The notes below the pieces were generated by a model. The model was not told the origin of the DNA. It made no database searches and saw only the letters and a list, made by a program, of their open reading frames with translations. DNA of 64,000 bases from Trogon surrucura (lineage: Eukaryota > Chordata > Aves > Trogoniformes > Trogonidae): positions 744,001 to 808,000 of the forward strand of contig CM036634.1 of the NCBI GenBank assembly GCA_020746105.1, in the 5' to 3' direction. Position 1 is the stretch's first letter. Every line of letters starts with the position of its first letter. Made by a program: the position numbers and the translations under genes. Below are positions 48,060 to 60,960 of the stretch, piece by piece.

Positions 48060-48380
48060 CAGAAGGCTGAAAAAATCCAATTCTGATCATTTTTGCTCCG
48101 GCAGCACTAAATTTATAACCCAGCACAAGGAAGACAAGATCTAAAAACCAATTTAGCAAAAAATGGCCTTTGCAACTAAAAATTAATGCTTCGAACGGCC
48201 TAAATGAAGCTTGAAAATAGCTTTTTTTTTTTCTGCTCCAACCGATGATTCACGTGCCTATTTGCAAACAATTCAAATGCAGTAAATTGAGAGGAAATAT
48301 AAATCAGGTTCCTAAGTGAAGCTGCATAAATCCAATAAATGATTGATGAGAGAATCCTGTTTTAAGACGCTGCTGTCTGT
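48060..48380. promoter_or_regulatory. AT-rich block, candidate conserved non-coding element
   Basis: The block has dense transcription-factor-like words: CTAAAAATTAATGC, an E-box CACGTG at about 48,252, ATTTGCAAAC and AATAAATGATTGATGAG (the last a PBX/HOX-like TGATTGAT). It has few CpG and no long open frame. The flanks are GC-richer. Conservation cannot be judged from one sequence. Confidence 0.28.
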
Positions 48381-50755
48381 CTGCAGTGCTGAGGTAGAAA
48401 ATAATGGGGCTTTCGCCTCTTCAGGCCGTGCCAAAAGAAGCGAGTTTGCACCGACCTCTCATCCCTGCTGAAGGTCAGGTGCGACTTTCTCTCTCCACCT
48501 GGCCAAGCTGCCTAGAAATAGGACTGCAAAATCAGTCTGTGCTCATCCATGGACCTGGCAGAGGAGGAGTGGGAGGGGAACGGGCTCGCTGGCTGTCCTG
48601 CAGAAGAGCCAGAGCTTGCCGTGCAACTCCACAAAAACTTCCGTGGTCCCAAAGAAAGGTGGCTGCTGGCATGGACCTGGTGCTGCAACTCATCAAAAGC
48701 GTGACTCGAGCCAGCCGGGAGCGTCTCTGCCTGGTTTCAGGGCAAAGGAGCTGATGGGTCTGGCGAGTGCTGGCTCTGCAGCAGGACCATACTGTGCTCC
48801 TCTGCTCTTACGGTGGGTCTGGGGCTGGGTGAGCGCTGGTGAGAAGCTTTTGGCCCTTTTGTGCTCTCTGCTGCTCTCTGCACATGGGGACGTGTTCTGC
48901 TGGCACAGGGGATGTTTGATCTTGGAGCACAACTGCAACAGCAAGGGCAGCTGGAAGGGTGGTGTGTTCCCAGAGCTGACTGTGGCAGATGAATGGGAGC
49001 CCAGAGATCTAAAGACATACCCCAAAATCTACCCAGGAATTACCCAAATTCAACCAAGGCTCCTGCATGCTGCAAGCCACCCTGGGGCTGCTGGCACAGG
49101 GCAGTGTCCAAGGCTTTGCTTGGAGGTGCGGGGGATAATCCACTCCGCATGGGAGCTGTTCTCCTGGAAGGGAATTGTGGCCAGAACACATTTCTCCTAC
49201 GTAGCTCTTGGTCTTTGTTCCTTGTTCTTGATGTGACCAGCAGCCCCAGTGACTGTGCGTGAGGTGCTGGGAGGTGGCAGACCCCTCTGAGACACCCACT
49301 TAGGACCTGATGCCCGATGTCAGCATCAAGCCCGCAGTGAGTGATGAGTCTTTAACACACCAGTATCTCCATTAGCAACCCCCTGAGGGGAGGCTGCCTG
49401 ACAAATGGACCCCGTCCAGTGTCCTGCCTCCAGCACAGAGCTGGTACCAGAGTATCCCGTGTTCCCTGAAGGGCTGATTGCTCGTCCTGCTGGGATTGAA
49501 CATCTCTGCAGGCGTTTGCAGACTGAGATGTGTCACATGCTGCTGATGCAGCCCTGAGGGTTGGCAGTCATGAGCATTTCTTTCCATCTGCAGAGTGATG
49601 GGCACGTTGGGAAAGGGACAAACCTCGCACCAGTTGCTCTGCAGCCCTAGAGCAGAGTGTGGTACTTCTGAGGTGCCACCTTTCCCATCTTTTCCAAAGA
49701 ACCTCAGAAACAGCAAGCACATGGGGAACGTGTGGTGATGGGCTGTGCCCCACTGTTCCTGCTTTGAGCTGTGTCAGCTTGGGCTGTAGCAGAGCAGATC
49801 ATCCCAGAACAGACCTTGCATTTCACCTCAACAATTGCCCTCATCCTGCCAAAAATGAGGGGACAGGATAGTTTGCTTAGGGAGGCAGCAGTGCTGGGAA
49901 GCAAAAACCAGAGCCTCGTTGCTCCCTGCCTGGAATATTGGGATTGGGAAGTTCAACCTCTTCTTTCTGCCCCTGACAGGTCAAGACAGCTGCCACCAGC
50001 TCCTGCTTCCAGGTAGCCTGACATAAATCAGCATCTGTGGAATGAGGTGGCTTGTCTCCTCTTCAGGTTGTCCCTGTTTGAATGTGGCTCTGACACAGTT
50101 TTCATGAAAAATTTATTTTGTGAGAAAATGGATTTTCAATCAAACCAGGCATTTCTGCATAAAATATTGTTTGCGTTGACATTTTTCCTTTTTTTTTTTC
50201 CAAGCGATACAGTTCCCTTCCTTTCTTCCCCCATCCTCTTCCAAAGAGACAAGCATAAAAATAATTCAGAAGCCGTGATAATTTTTCAGCAAAAGTGTCT
50301 GGGTTTGGTGAACAGAGGGCTGCATATTTTTAGAGAAAAATCAAATATTTTTCATCAAAACCAAGGAAAAGACAGTTTTCAGAAACGAAACCAACAGCTG
50401 TTAATGTAGTGGGGAAATTATAGCTATAGGTTTGCAGAGAGACCTTGGGGCCTGTAACTGGCCAGGCTGCACCACAGGAGGAGGATGCTGTGTCCCACCC
50501 AGCCCTGACCGTGCAGAGCCATGGGAGAGGTGGGGACAAAAGTGCTGGTGGCCTCGGGTCCCTCCTCTTGCTCATGGCTAAAAGACCAAGATGCTCTTCT
50601 CCACAACAGGATTCACTGTGACCACCCTCCTGCTCTCAGCCAACTGTGTCCCGCTCTCCTTTTGATCCTAAGGAGGCTGGATGAGGCACCAAATTCATCC
50701 AGCCTGGTGACAAATAGCATGTTGGGCACAGGAACGGGCTGGAAGCCTCTGGGGT

Positions 50756-50941
50756 CTCAGGGGATGCTGGCTCTGCCCAGGGCAGGGGGGAGTCACTGTC
50801 CCTGGAGGGGTTTAAGGAGAGGTTGGATGTGGCACTTGGTGCCCTGGTCTGGCCCATGTGGGGGTGTTGGGTCATGGGCTGGGTTTGATGATCTCAGAGG
50901 GCTTTGCCAGCCTCAACAATTCTGTGATTCTGTGATTCTGC
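50756..50941 (+). mobile_element. CR1 LINE 3' fragment, same subfamily as 29.0 kb
   Basis: The coding end CTGCCCAGGGCAGGGGGGAG and CCCTGGAGGGGTTTAAGGAG is followed by GGTCTGGCCCATGTGGGGG, GGCTGGGTTTGATGATCTCA and a tail of ATTCTGTG units ending near 50,941. It is closely similar, in opposite orientation, to 29,023-29,280. It is a short, heavily 5'-truncated copy. Confidence 0.9.
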
Positions 50942-53341
50942 AAAGCTGATTTCTATGCACCCCCCATGGGTTAGCTGCTGCTGAGGTGACTGCCAGCCCC
51001 CGGCGCCCCAGATTCAGCTTTCTTCCACCCTATTTCTGCTGTTGACAGGTCAAGGAAGACTCGACTTTCCAAAAGTCTCTTATTAAGGCGAAGGCTTTGC
51101 TTTGTCAAGCCACAGTGGTCAGCTCCTGTATCCATCCAGGCACAAGTGAGCATCCCTCAGCAGGCGACTGCGGGTCCTCCATCCTTCGGGGGTTTGGCTC
51201 AGGGCCAGCACAGGGGAGCCCAGAGCCTGGGCTGCAGCCACGAGAGCCACAGAGGACCAAGCCATAATTTCTGAGGCGTGGAGAAGAAAGTGTCCCACAT
51301 TCGCACCCATGTGTTTTGGGTGGCAGAGAACACATCTCCCCAGACAACCCTTTGCCTTTATCACAGCTGAGCTGATCAGTAGCAGAGGTCTCCAGGGGAT
51401 CCCAGTTGTCCTTGCTGAAGTTATCTGATGTTAACTCATATTCTGTGATCCCGAGCTGGTTATTTGTTCCCACTCCCTGGGCTGGCTCATCCTGGAAGCA
51501 AAGGGTGCTGGTGCCAGACAGGGGCTGGGGATGAGATGGGGTGAAGCTGTCAAGGCACCACATCTGTCTCCTGCGTGGGGGATGCTGCTGGCTGCCCTTT
51601 GAAGGAGCAGATCTATCTCCAGAGGGGCCTCGGCGAGGTTCACCCGCCCAGCTGTGGCTGGCAGCTGGCTAGGCACACGGCCTTGGGAAATTCTTGCTAT
51701 TTTCCAGCTCTTGCTCTTTTGCAGGACTAGCAGAATTTCTCAGTGTAGAGACATTTGTCAATTTGCATAATTAAAGCACTGCAAACTCATCCAGATTCAC
51801 AGATCCCTGTGCTGGCTCCCCTGAGACTCTTCTCTCCCATGAATTATTTATTGGCAGCGCCGTTTCAAACGGGCCCCTTTGTCTGCTGCGTGTTGCTCCA
51901 GATTTCATCTCTCCAAGGCGCAGGCGATGCCGCTGTCCTCTGAGGCAGAGCGCGGGGAAAGGAACAACTCCATTTGCCACAGCCCTCCCTTTTGCTCTGC
52001 CCACCAGGTGAGAGCAAAGGAACTCCCCCAAAACTATGGGGCTGCTTTTCGAGAGTGGGGTGAAGGGAACGACTGTGCTCCCCTTCTCCCCGGATGCTTT
52101 GCCTATGGCCAGAGCACCCATTGGCTGCGCTCACTTGCCCTAAACTGTCTTTTCCTGGTTCAGGCACACAAAAAATAAATGAAAAGAGAAAACTAGAGGG
52201 ATGGAGGTAGGCAGGAGCAAGTCATAAGTACATTGAGACCTCACTCATATTTGCAGGCTCTCCCTGCCAGAGTCGAGTGTGTGCTTGTAAATCCCACGTC
52301 AGAGGAATACAAATATTTGTGCTGCGGAAACACTTCCTATGAAGTCCTGGAGCTCCCTTGCTCAATTCCTTTTAGCCTTTCGGAGGCCTGTTTGCTTCTG
52401 GATGTGAGGGAGCCCCGCAGGCAGCATCGCTCTGGCAGGCAGACCCCTGAACCCCCGAATGCTGGGGCTCCTTCCCTCTCCCGTGGCCATGACGGGTTCC
52501 TGCTGGCAGCAGCCACAGCACCAGGAGCTCAGCACTGCCCAGAAGGATGCAGCTGCTTTGCCTGCATCTCTCAGCAACATCTGCAGAGCACAGCAGAGCA
52601 AAAATGAAATTAAAACGTGGTGCTGAGTAAACCAGAGTAAGTCCAGGTGTCGGCTGCTGCGTCCAGCTTCATTAAACAGTGATCTGAGGATGGAACACAC
52701 GAGAACGGGTTGATGCTGGAGTGGGGAGTGGTCCAGTGAGACTGGAGCTGTGCTTTCCAGACTGATGTTTTACCCTGGACCTACTGAGGGAGATTGCAAG
52801 CTGGAAATCCAGCCCTAAAAAAGTTGCGACTGGCCGAAATTACAGATGTGGTTCTCAGCCTCTCCTCACCCATGAATGTGTACGTGCAGCAACGTGGCTT
52901 TTCATAACAGAAGCACTTGCTGTTTGACCTCCTGGAGATGTGCCGATGCTGCCACGAGAGGCGAAAGGCAGGGGTGGGGGCTCAGCTGGGCTCAGTACTG
53001 GGCGGGAGGTTTTGTTGCCGTGGGTCCTTCTGCCACCCGCCTAGCTGGGCTGGGGGGTCTCCTGGTGATGCTGAGGGTGGGCAGCTGAAGGCTTGGTACT
53101 GGGAGGCTGAAGCGTTTATTCCAGAGGGAGGCTCGGCTCTGGCTGGGCTCATCAAAAGGTGTGATCGCGCCCGCTGCGGCGAGGCCTGCGCGTGTAATTT
53201 TCAGCTCCTCTCCCCTTCGTTAAATCAGACGAGGCGAGAAATGGTACAATGCAGTTGGGGGCTGTTGCGAAAAACCTCTGCAAAGGATTCTCGCAGTGTG
53301 ATGGAAGGTAGAACATTCATCTGGGCTTCTGAGTTTTTCCG

Positions 53342-53372
53342 TATTTATTTATTTATTTTATTTATTTATTTC
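53342..53372 (+). repeat. (TTTA)n microsatellite
   Basis: About seven TTTA/ATTT units with one extra T in the middle cover 31 bp. The surrounding DNA is unique. Confidence 0.85.
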
Positions 53373-54218
53373 CTGGAGACTGCTGTTGCTGATGTATTAT
53401 TTATACAGCAGGAAATTAGACTCTGAGGACTCAAGTATTCTTCAAATAAGCTTCCTAATTCTGTCAATTAAGAAGGCACAGGCTGCTGAGTCTCTGGCTC
53501 GGGAAGGGCTGCAGGGGAGCGAGAGCTGCCCTTGGTCATCGCGCTGATGCGCTGCGTTGGCGGCACACGCAACGGGCATTTCAGTCCAAGGAAGAAAGGT
53601 CTTGGTCCCTAAATCAAATGCGTGAGGTGCTAGAAGCACCACATGCAGCAGCTCGTGCTGATTTCAATGGGTCAGGTAACTCCCCTGTGCTCCCTTGAAT
53701 GTGTGGCAACTTCTTGTTATACTCTGTAATGAATTTTGGTGCTTTTCATTGCTATTAACAAACGGCTGCCAAAGCTGGGAGATCACCGTTAGGAGTTAGG
53801 GGTTATTTACTCTCTAATTAATGCAGGAATTCTTCACGTGCTCCCAGTGTAGTTCTAGAGCAAGTGAGCTGACCCGTAATTAATACATAAAAGAGAATTT
53901 TCCCTCCTTTACCATCTTTTCTTAACCAAGGGGCATTTGTAAATGGGTTTTGGAAGTCTCCTCTTGCACGAGGGCACGGGCATCTGTTCCTGGCGGTGGC
54001 AGAGGGCTCGGGCACAGGGTTGCAGGACGGGCTGTTCTCACCTCCCGCGGGAGAGGAGGAAGAGATCGTCCCCAAAACGCAGCTGGGCACGGGGCCACGC
54101 CACGAGGTGCCGGCACCAAGCTGGGAAACAGAGTGTTCCCTTCTACCTGCGAAATGCTCAGCCCGGGTCCGGGGCTGAAGATGTGCATTTTTGCAGCCAG
54201 GAAAAAGCAATGGGGGAT

Positions 54219-54231
54219 GGGGGGGGGGGGG
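54219..54231 (+). repeat. G13 homopolymer
   Basis: A run of 13 G is preceded by TGGGGGAT and followed by CGGGC, giving three neighbouring G-tracts. A G-quadruplex is plausible on the plus strand. The run length is likely to be inaccurate in any assembly. Confidence 0.8.
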
Positions 54232-56393
54232 CGGGCAGCAGAGAGGGGTTGAGGTGATGCTTTGGTGCATTTTTCCACACGAGGATGCTGGGTGTGGGAA
54301 GAGCTAAATGCTGGTCCTCCCCTGTTGCTCTGAGAAAGGTGAGACCTCTCAGAGGACAACCCCTTTGTCCCCTTCTCTCTCTTACGGACTGGACAACATC
54401 CCTACCATCACCAAATAAGCACTCTGTGCTCCCTGGCTCAGGAAAGGAGGTTTATGGCTGCAGCACTTTTTTTTTCTTCTTCTTTTTTTCTTCGCTACGA
54501 ATTTAATGTCCACTGCAAATGCAGATCTTTCCATCTGGAGGAGGAGTAAACGCCTGCACTGTCTGCTCTGCAGAGACGTGATAACTCATGCTGGAGGACA
54601 GGGACACATCTCCCTGTGCAGCACTTGCACGAGTGCTGCCGGAGGGCTCTGGAGACCAGGCTGACATGACGGGCGAGCACCCTCACTGCTCTGGGTCAGG
54701 GCTGGATGGGTGTGATCCCTCTTCTGCTCTTCAGTACTCCGTGCCAAGGACTGGTCCAGAAACGGATTGATTTCTCTGTGCCCCTGGGAGCATGGGTCTG
54801 CAGGCAAAGATGCTGCCACCACCCGCCGGCTCTTCCCAGTCCCCAAAGCCGTTGACATGACAGCGCAGTGACTGACCTGCAGACAGCCTGTGTGAAGTGA
54901 GCTGCGGAGCCCTGGCCACAGAGCCCGAGAGAAAGGATTTCTCTTGCTTTCTGTAACCCTTTACGGCCTTGGCAATGTATCTCTCTCACTCTCCTTTGTT
55001 GGCTAAACAAGTTTTCCCTCCCAGCTTTCTGTAACATTGTTCCCTTCTTGCAAACCTTAGCTTCTGGGAGCATGGGTTTTATTTTTAAAGCAGTTTACAG
55101 TCACAGGGACTGCGGAGAAAGATGAAATAACTCACCTATTTGGATTCACTCAGCAGAACCACAAACCAGCAGATCCAGAACTCTGATGAGCTGGTTTAGT
55201 GCTTGTGCGTTGCACAGACCTGTGTCTGGGGACCTGGATGTGGAAGGTGTCATTTCCCGTGTAGCCATATAGCCAGAGCCCAAAACATGGGCGTGTCCCT
55301 GTGCAAGAAGCAGAGATGCTGGAGGGTGTGTCTGGCCCATGTGCTATTTTCATGGCTGCTACGGGATGGCAGGGCATTGATGGTCCAGTTTTGGCTTCCC
55401 TGGAAGCACAGAGTGTGACAGCAGTCAGGCAGGGTGGTGCAGAGCAGAGCAGTGAGGAGCTCATGATGAAGGTGCCCCACCCTTCTTAATGCATGGGTTC
55501 TCCTCTCTTTTCTGGCCTTGGCAATGGCCAGCTTTTCCCCAGCTCCTCTCCAGAATCTGACTCTGAATCCCATGTGTCCCTGGCCCCTGTTTCCTGTTTT
55601 CCTGCCTGCATTTGGACGCAGCACTCTTTGCCATCTCCATCTCGCGCCCACTTGCTGCCCCTCTACCTCACCCTCCCATGCCTGCTGTTGATGTTACAGC
55701 GCCTTCAGTTAGTTTTGCCCTTGTGCTGGTTTTTGTCTCTGCCTCTCAGCCACGAGAAGGGTAGCATCTGCTCCCTCTGTGCCCAGCGTGACCCACTGCT
55801 GACCCTCGGATGCTGCGCGAAGCCAACAAACCGATAAATAGGGAGCAAGACTCAGCTCTGAATCGCGGAGGCTACAACTCGCGTATCGGGTTAGACGGAG
55901 AACAGCTGCCAGCAGGCACTCACTAGCAGGCTGTTTGTGCTTTGAAGGAACTCACGAAATTGAAACCACACGTGGCATTAGACTTTTCCCTGTCCTTCAT
56001 ACTTCTGGGGGGGAATAAACGCTTTTCTTTTCAGCTCGAGTGAATGCAGGGCTGAGCCTCTCCATCCGAAAGCGATGGGTTTGCTATGGAAACCAGTCCC
56101 TGTTATGACAGCTCTCCAGTCCTCATCCAGGGAGGAATCAGAGACAAGGCTCCTGGGCTGGGAACAATGATCATAAGAGAGGCACTGATCCTATTCTGCA
56201 CCTCGCTGGGGTGAGCGTGGAGTAACTCCCTGCTTGGCTGGCCTTGCCCTCGATTTGGGAGGGGAGGAATGGAGAGTGGGGCTCGACGCAGGGAGGGGAG
56301 CACAGCAGAAAGCTCCCCATTCTCCTCATTTCTAAACTGACCCTTTTCTTCCTTGCTCTTCCTATTCTCTGTGCTTTTTTTTTCCGGTCCTAG

Positions 56394-56412
56394 ATAGAAA
56401 ACGTGCAGAAAT
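56394..56412 (+). other. Microexon-like pattern (acceptor and donor 19 nt apart)
   Basis: A long pyrimidine tract (CTCTGTGCTTTTTTTTTCCG) ends in TCCTAG at 56,393. The 19 nt that follow end at a GTAAGC donor-like site at 56,413. Such pairs arise by chance in this much sequence, and no protein match supports it. Confidence 0.12.
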
Positions 56413-56518
56413 GTAAGCCATAGTGTTTTAAAGGGGCAGCACGCTTACAAAACAAGGATGTGTGCGGTTAAAAGTTTGCAGTCTGTTGGATTGTTCCTGC
56501 TTTTCTGCTTCTTGTCAG

Positions 56519-56586
56519 GAGACGGAGCTTTGCGAGGACCTGTCAGCCAGCTCCTGGGGATGACAGTGCTCCGCAGTGGGCTGCAG
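56519..56586 (+). other. Exon-like pattern, 68 nt
   Basis: A pyrimidine-rich acceptor (TTCTGCTTCTTGTCAG) ends at 56,518 and a GTGAGA donor begins at 56,587 after CTGCAG. Two of the three frames are open across the 68 nt. I recognise no protein in either. The pattern is recorded as a candidate only. Confidence 0.18.
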
Positions 56587-59500
56587 GTGAGAACGAAGAG
56601 CAGGACAGTCCTGGAGGGCACTTGCCACTCATTCTCAGGCATCTCTGTCAAAGGTGTCATGCTCAGCAGCGATGCTGTGCAGTGATCAGGAACGGAGGAA
56701 GGCATCGGGGGGTTTCCTACACACATTCCTGCCCTTGCTTCCAAGGCCATCCGTAGCCAAGCAGCTCTCTTAAGAGCCAGGAGACATCAGAGAAGACGGT
56801 CTGTAAAAGCAGCAAGGCACCTCGCAGGGCAAAACCTGCTATGCTCAGGTCCACACAGGTTCTCACTGAAGACCCTTGTGGGAGGCTTCAGTCCAAAACA
56901 AGGCTGATCAACCCGACACGGGTGTGTACATCTGATCTTGTTGTCCCCGTTGACCTGAATGGCTCCATCTAAGCAAGTCATCTTTGCAGTCCTTACAGTC
57001 AGTGGAGTCCAGGCCATGATGATGTTCCACGTTCTAAACACCTGCACTTTCTCAGCTGAATTGTGTCCCAGAGTCTGTAGCCCAGACTGATTGCATCGCC
57101 TCCCCCAAATTAGGATGGTGAAAGGCAGCGGCAAACGCCAGCTAATCCCTGGGATCTGTGCTGCACAGCAAATCCAGGCTTGCATCTGGGCTGGCCCTAA
57201 AACAGAAGGAACAAGTTTTTGTAAGGCTTATGGCTAGCATGGATTATTTCCAGGACCCTTTTTGGGGGGTTCCTGGCCCTCACACTCCTCACAGTAACCT
57301 CCCAGCCAGCCCCTAGCATCACTGCTGCAGGCAGGAGAGCTTCAGCTGCTTCTGCAGCTGACACCAGGTCTGTAAATCACGCCAGCCCCTCCTGCCCTCC
57401 CCAGGAGTACTTAAATCAGCTCCAAATGAGCTCTTTTAAGGAAACGTAGGCAATCAGCGGTGACTTATTGCAAGGCACAAGGGCTTTCTTAAAAGCAACG
57501 AGCACTTATTGGTCATCTGGACTCCAGAAGGCACAGCCCCTTAAATCAAAACCCTCAGGTCAGACTTCTCAGTGCCTCTGCTGTGCTTCCATGAGCAGTG
57601 TCTGTGCAGGTGGGCTATCAGCATCTTCTTTCCTCCCCACCGTCCTTTCAAACCATCCTCCTCAGCACGATCCCAGCTATTCTGCTCTCTCTTTTCAAGC
57701 TCCCTTTTTCTAACTGTTTTTCAGCCTGAGGACTCAGGCTTTGGCTGGTTTTGAGACCTTCTTGAGCTTTTCCACACCATCCTGCTTGGAGCCACAGGGG
57801 AGCTGGCTAAAATCAGAAGATCATGCAAAAAGGTACCCTGTTGCTCAGGAAAGGGGTGTCACTCTCTTCAGGGGTGTGCTGCAATTTGTGAGCCTGTCAT
57901 CGGGCCTTTCCTTATCCATCGTGTTTGCAAACAGCAGCTACAGCCCTCAGCTTTGAATAGGGAAGGAAATTCTCAAAGAACACGCAGTCTGAGACATTTC
58001 ATTTACCTTCTTCTTTCTGAGGTTTGGGGGAACTGATGAATTAGCATTTTCATCTTTGTCAGGAAAAAAAAAAAAAAAATAGCATTAAATGGAAAGCTGT
58101 GATGAACTCCTGAATCCAGAGGCTGGGACTTGAGAAAATTATCTTCAGATGAGTGATAAAATCCCAAAAGTTGGCAAGACCTGCAGTATCTGAGTGCCCA
58201 CGAGTCTCTCTGCCTTTGACAGCTGGGCTGAGGCTCAGATGGGACTCCTGCCTCCCTCGTAAGCCGTACAAGTGAGGGGCGCAGTGGGATCAGAGCAGCC
58301 TATATTTAACATGAAGACAAGACATTTATCATCAGCCTGCTCCATTAATTGGGGTGTTATGCGACGGCAGTTAGTGACAGCTCTATGACCCTGCTCAGGG
58401 AAGTCATCCCGCGGTCGTGTTCTGTCGAGGGAGCCACGGGTAGTGTTTCAACTTCCTTTTTTGAATTCTCCTGGTTTAAAAGCATTTCAGAGTTCCCTCT
58501 TGCCTCTAATGGCAGTGTCAAGGAGCTGGCGATAAAATATCCTCCCTCCCTCAAAATATTTTGCCTGCGGATGAGGGCTGTTTGTGTTTCTGAGTGAGGC
58601 GGGGGCTGGTTTTGGGTGCAGAACGTGGAGCAGAGGCTGGAATTGAGCCCAGCGGAGAGGCTGTGGTAGCAACCCTAGTGCCCAGCTTTGTGACAGCTGT
58701 TTGGAAGATGATGTCTTGGGAGGAAGGGGTGGCAAACCCTTGATGACCTCCCTCTCTCTGGGGCCTGACATCCTTTCACTCTAGCATTTGTTAATTATTT
58801 TTCAGCATGAAGCTTGCCATATTTGGTGCCTAACCTTGAAGATGCTTTTCTGGCCCTGGTCACTCCACCAACACCAGGTTCCCTGCTTGTGGAGGGCTGA
58901 GCCACACGACCCCTCCGATATAATAGAACAGAGCTGCTGTCCCCACTGGTTAGGGGATGTGGCATCCATAGGCTGCAGTCTTAGGGATTGTTAGGTATTT
59001 CAGTGAACATGAAAAGTCCTGAATCTAGTGAATCTCATCACTTTCTTCAGTCTTGGGTGAGGGAAGGCGTGTTCCTATGGCACACTGACATGCAGGGCTG
59101 TAGCACCAGGCTGCTGTTGAGTGTTTGAGGCATTCATGTGCAGGAAACCTTACAGCCTGGACTGCAAATGCAGCCACAAATGAGCTTCGTCACCTCTGTC
59201 CATCTCAGTGGCACCCGCCTGCAGCTGTGGAGTTAGGATTCCTCAGAAAATGAGGCCAGCAAGGCATGAACACCAAATAGTTCATGGTAGCTTGAGGGTG
59301 AAGGCTGCCTATGCTTCTGCCATCAGGAGTCTAAGAGAGATTTAGGAGCCAAAACTGAGACAGAAAGCCCCGTGGCCTGTGCTGCCTGCCTTCCTGGCTT
59401 CCATCAGCCACCCCCAAGTGATGTGCTGTTGTTGGGAGGCTGGGCAGTGAGGTGCTCTGCAGTTTCTGCTTCTGAGCCCAGATGCAGCCAGCGGTGCAAG

Positions 59501-60769
59501 GACAGGATGAGCTTATTGCCTGAGCCTGCATCAGGGAGCTCTTTTCCCTCGTCCCTCCTCGATGTAGCATTTCTGATTTTCCGTTCCCAGATATGTCATG
59601 TCCGATACAAAAGCAGCCTTCTGAGCAGCGACTGAAATAGACCTTCTCCCTTCTGGTCTCTGTCCCTGTCTCAGGTTCATCTCCTGCCTCAAGCTTTCGT
59701 TGTATTGGTCATGGCAGGCCCATGCTCAACACATTTCATTTTTCAGTCACTCCTGCTCAGGTTCCCGATCCAGCCCTTCAGCCTGCTTATCGGTGCCTCT
59801 GAACCCACCTGGATGTGGTTATGAGTTCAGATGCCTGAATTTGCCTCCCTTTCTCTGGAGTCTCCCACCAGCCATTGAGGTGCTGCTCAGTGATGCACAA
59901 GTACAGCTTTAAGCTCGTGAATTTGCCGGCAAGGTGCTGGTAGACAGGTTCAAGTTACTCAGAGCGCCAGCTCTGTTAAGGAGCCTCTCCTTCTGCTGTG
60001 AGGCTCCTACACCATCGTCGTTATTACAAATTGATGCCACTGTTGTCTTTTGCTAGAAACCGATGATTTTTAACCTGCACGTGAGATCTGACAGCTCTGT
60101 TTCCAGGATATACGTGTCTCAGACCAGCCCTAAGTAGTTGCTGAGGAATGGCTCAGATGTGCTGGGCCACCACTTTGCTGTGGGAGCTCACCAGTTTCCA
60201 GAGCCTGGAAACTAGACAGTCTGCATGTAAAGCATCATCTTGGGACAATGGCAATGAGTGCCTCAGCTGATCTTCTTAAGAGGGGTGTTCCTGGTTGTTA
60301 AAAGATCACAGTTTATACACCAAGGCTTTGCATTCCACCCTATTTAAAAAATAGTATTTTCATTTTCCTAGAATCTCTCAGATGCTCTGTCCACTAACTC
60401 ACTGTTGTTAAAGGTGTCTAAAAATACTCTTTCTATGTAAGAATATCTGTGTTTGCTTCTGCTTTTGCTTGGAAAGTTTTGTTTGGCGACCCTTTCTAAT
60501 TCAGCTCTCCCAGAGTCCAGACTGGAGTACCAGTGCTGTGAGCATTACTGGGATGACACTGGACCCAGTTGTTCCCAGTCAGCCTGGATTTCTGGAACTG
60601 ACGTAAACCCTTCTCGTAGTCTGAAGTTGTTTTCTCTTTCTAATGTCAGAGTCACTGGAGAGGCTATGCTCTAAAATGTCAGCCTATTTGTACTTTCTTT
60701 CGGGGATAACGGGTCAGCGACTTCATCTGAAGTTCTGCTCAGACCATTTCTCTTAAAGGTTGGTCCTTC

Positions 60770-60960
60770 CCGATGTCACGTCGGTGCATTCGTTAGTTTC
60801 CGTTTCGTGCAAATACAATTTGAAATGTTCTTAATGGTCTCAGGCAAAGCTGTAATACCTTTCCTCTGCTTTACATGTTATTTCGGGCAGCCCGTGGAGA
60901 CAGGGTGATTGATGGTCAATTTACACTGAGGCCCACCTGACCTATTACAAGAAGGGTGGG
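60770..60960. promoter_or_regulatory. Candidate conserved non-coding element
   Basis: The sequence is AT-rich, non-repetitive and non-coding, with words such as ATTTGAAATGTTC, GTGATTGATGGTCAATTTAC (a PBX/HOX-like TGATTGAT) and CATTCGTTAG. Assignment is by texture and motifs only. Confidence 0.22.

Larger units (their letters stand above)
42501..50755. other. Unique non-coding DNA with several AT-rich blocks
   Basis: About 8.3 kb hold no recognised gene or dispersed repeat. Compositionally distinct AT-rich blocks at 43,200-43,860, 44,390-44,840 and 48,060-48,380 are annotated or discussed separately. Open frames overlap on both strands and show no domains. Simple sequence: A-rich at about 43,217-43,250 and T-runs at about 44,551-44,563 and 48,222-48,232. 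Confidence 0.4.
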
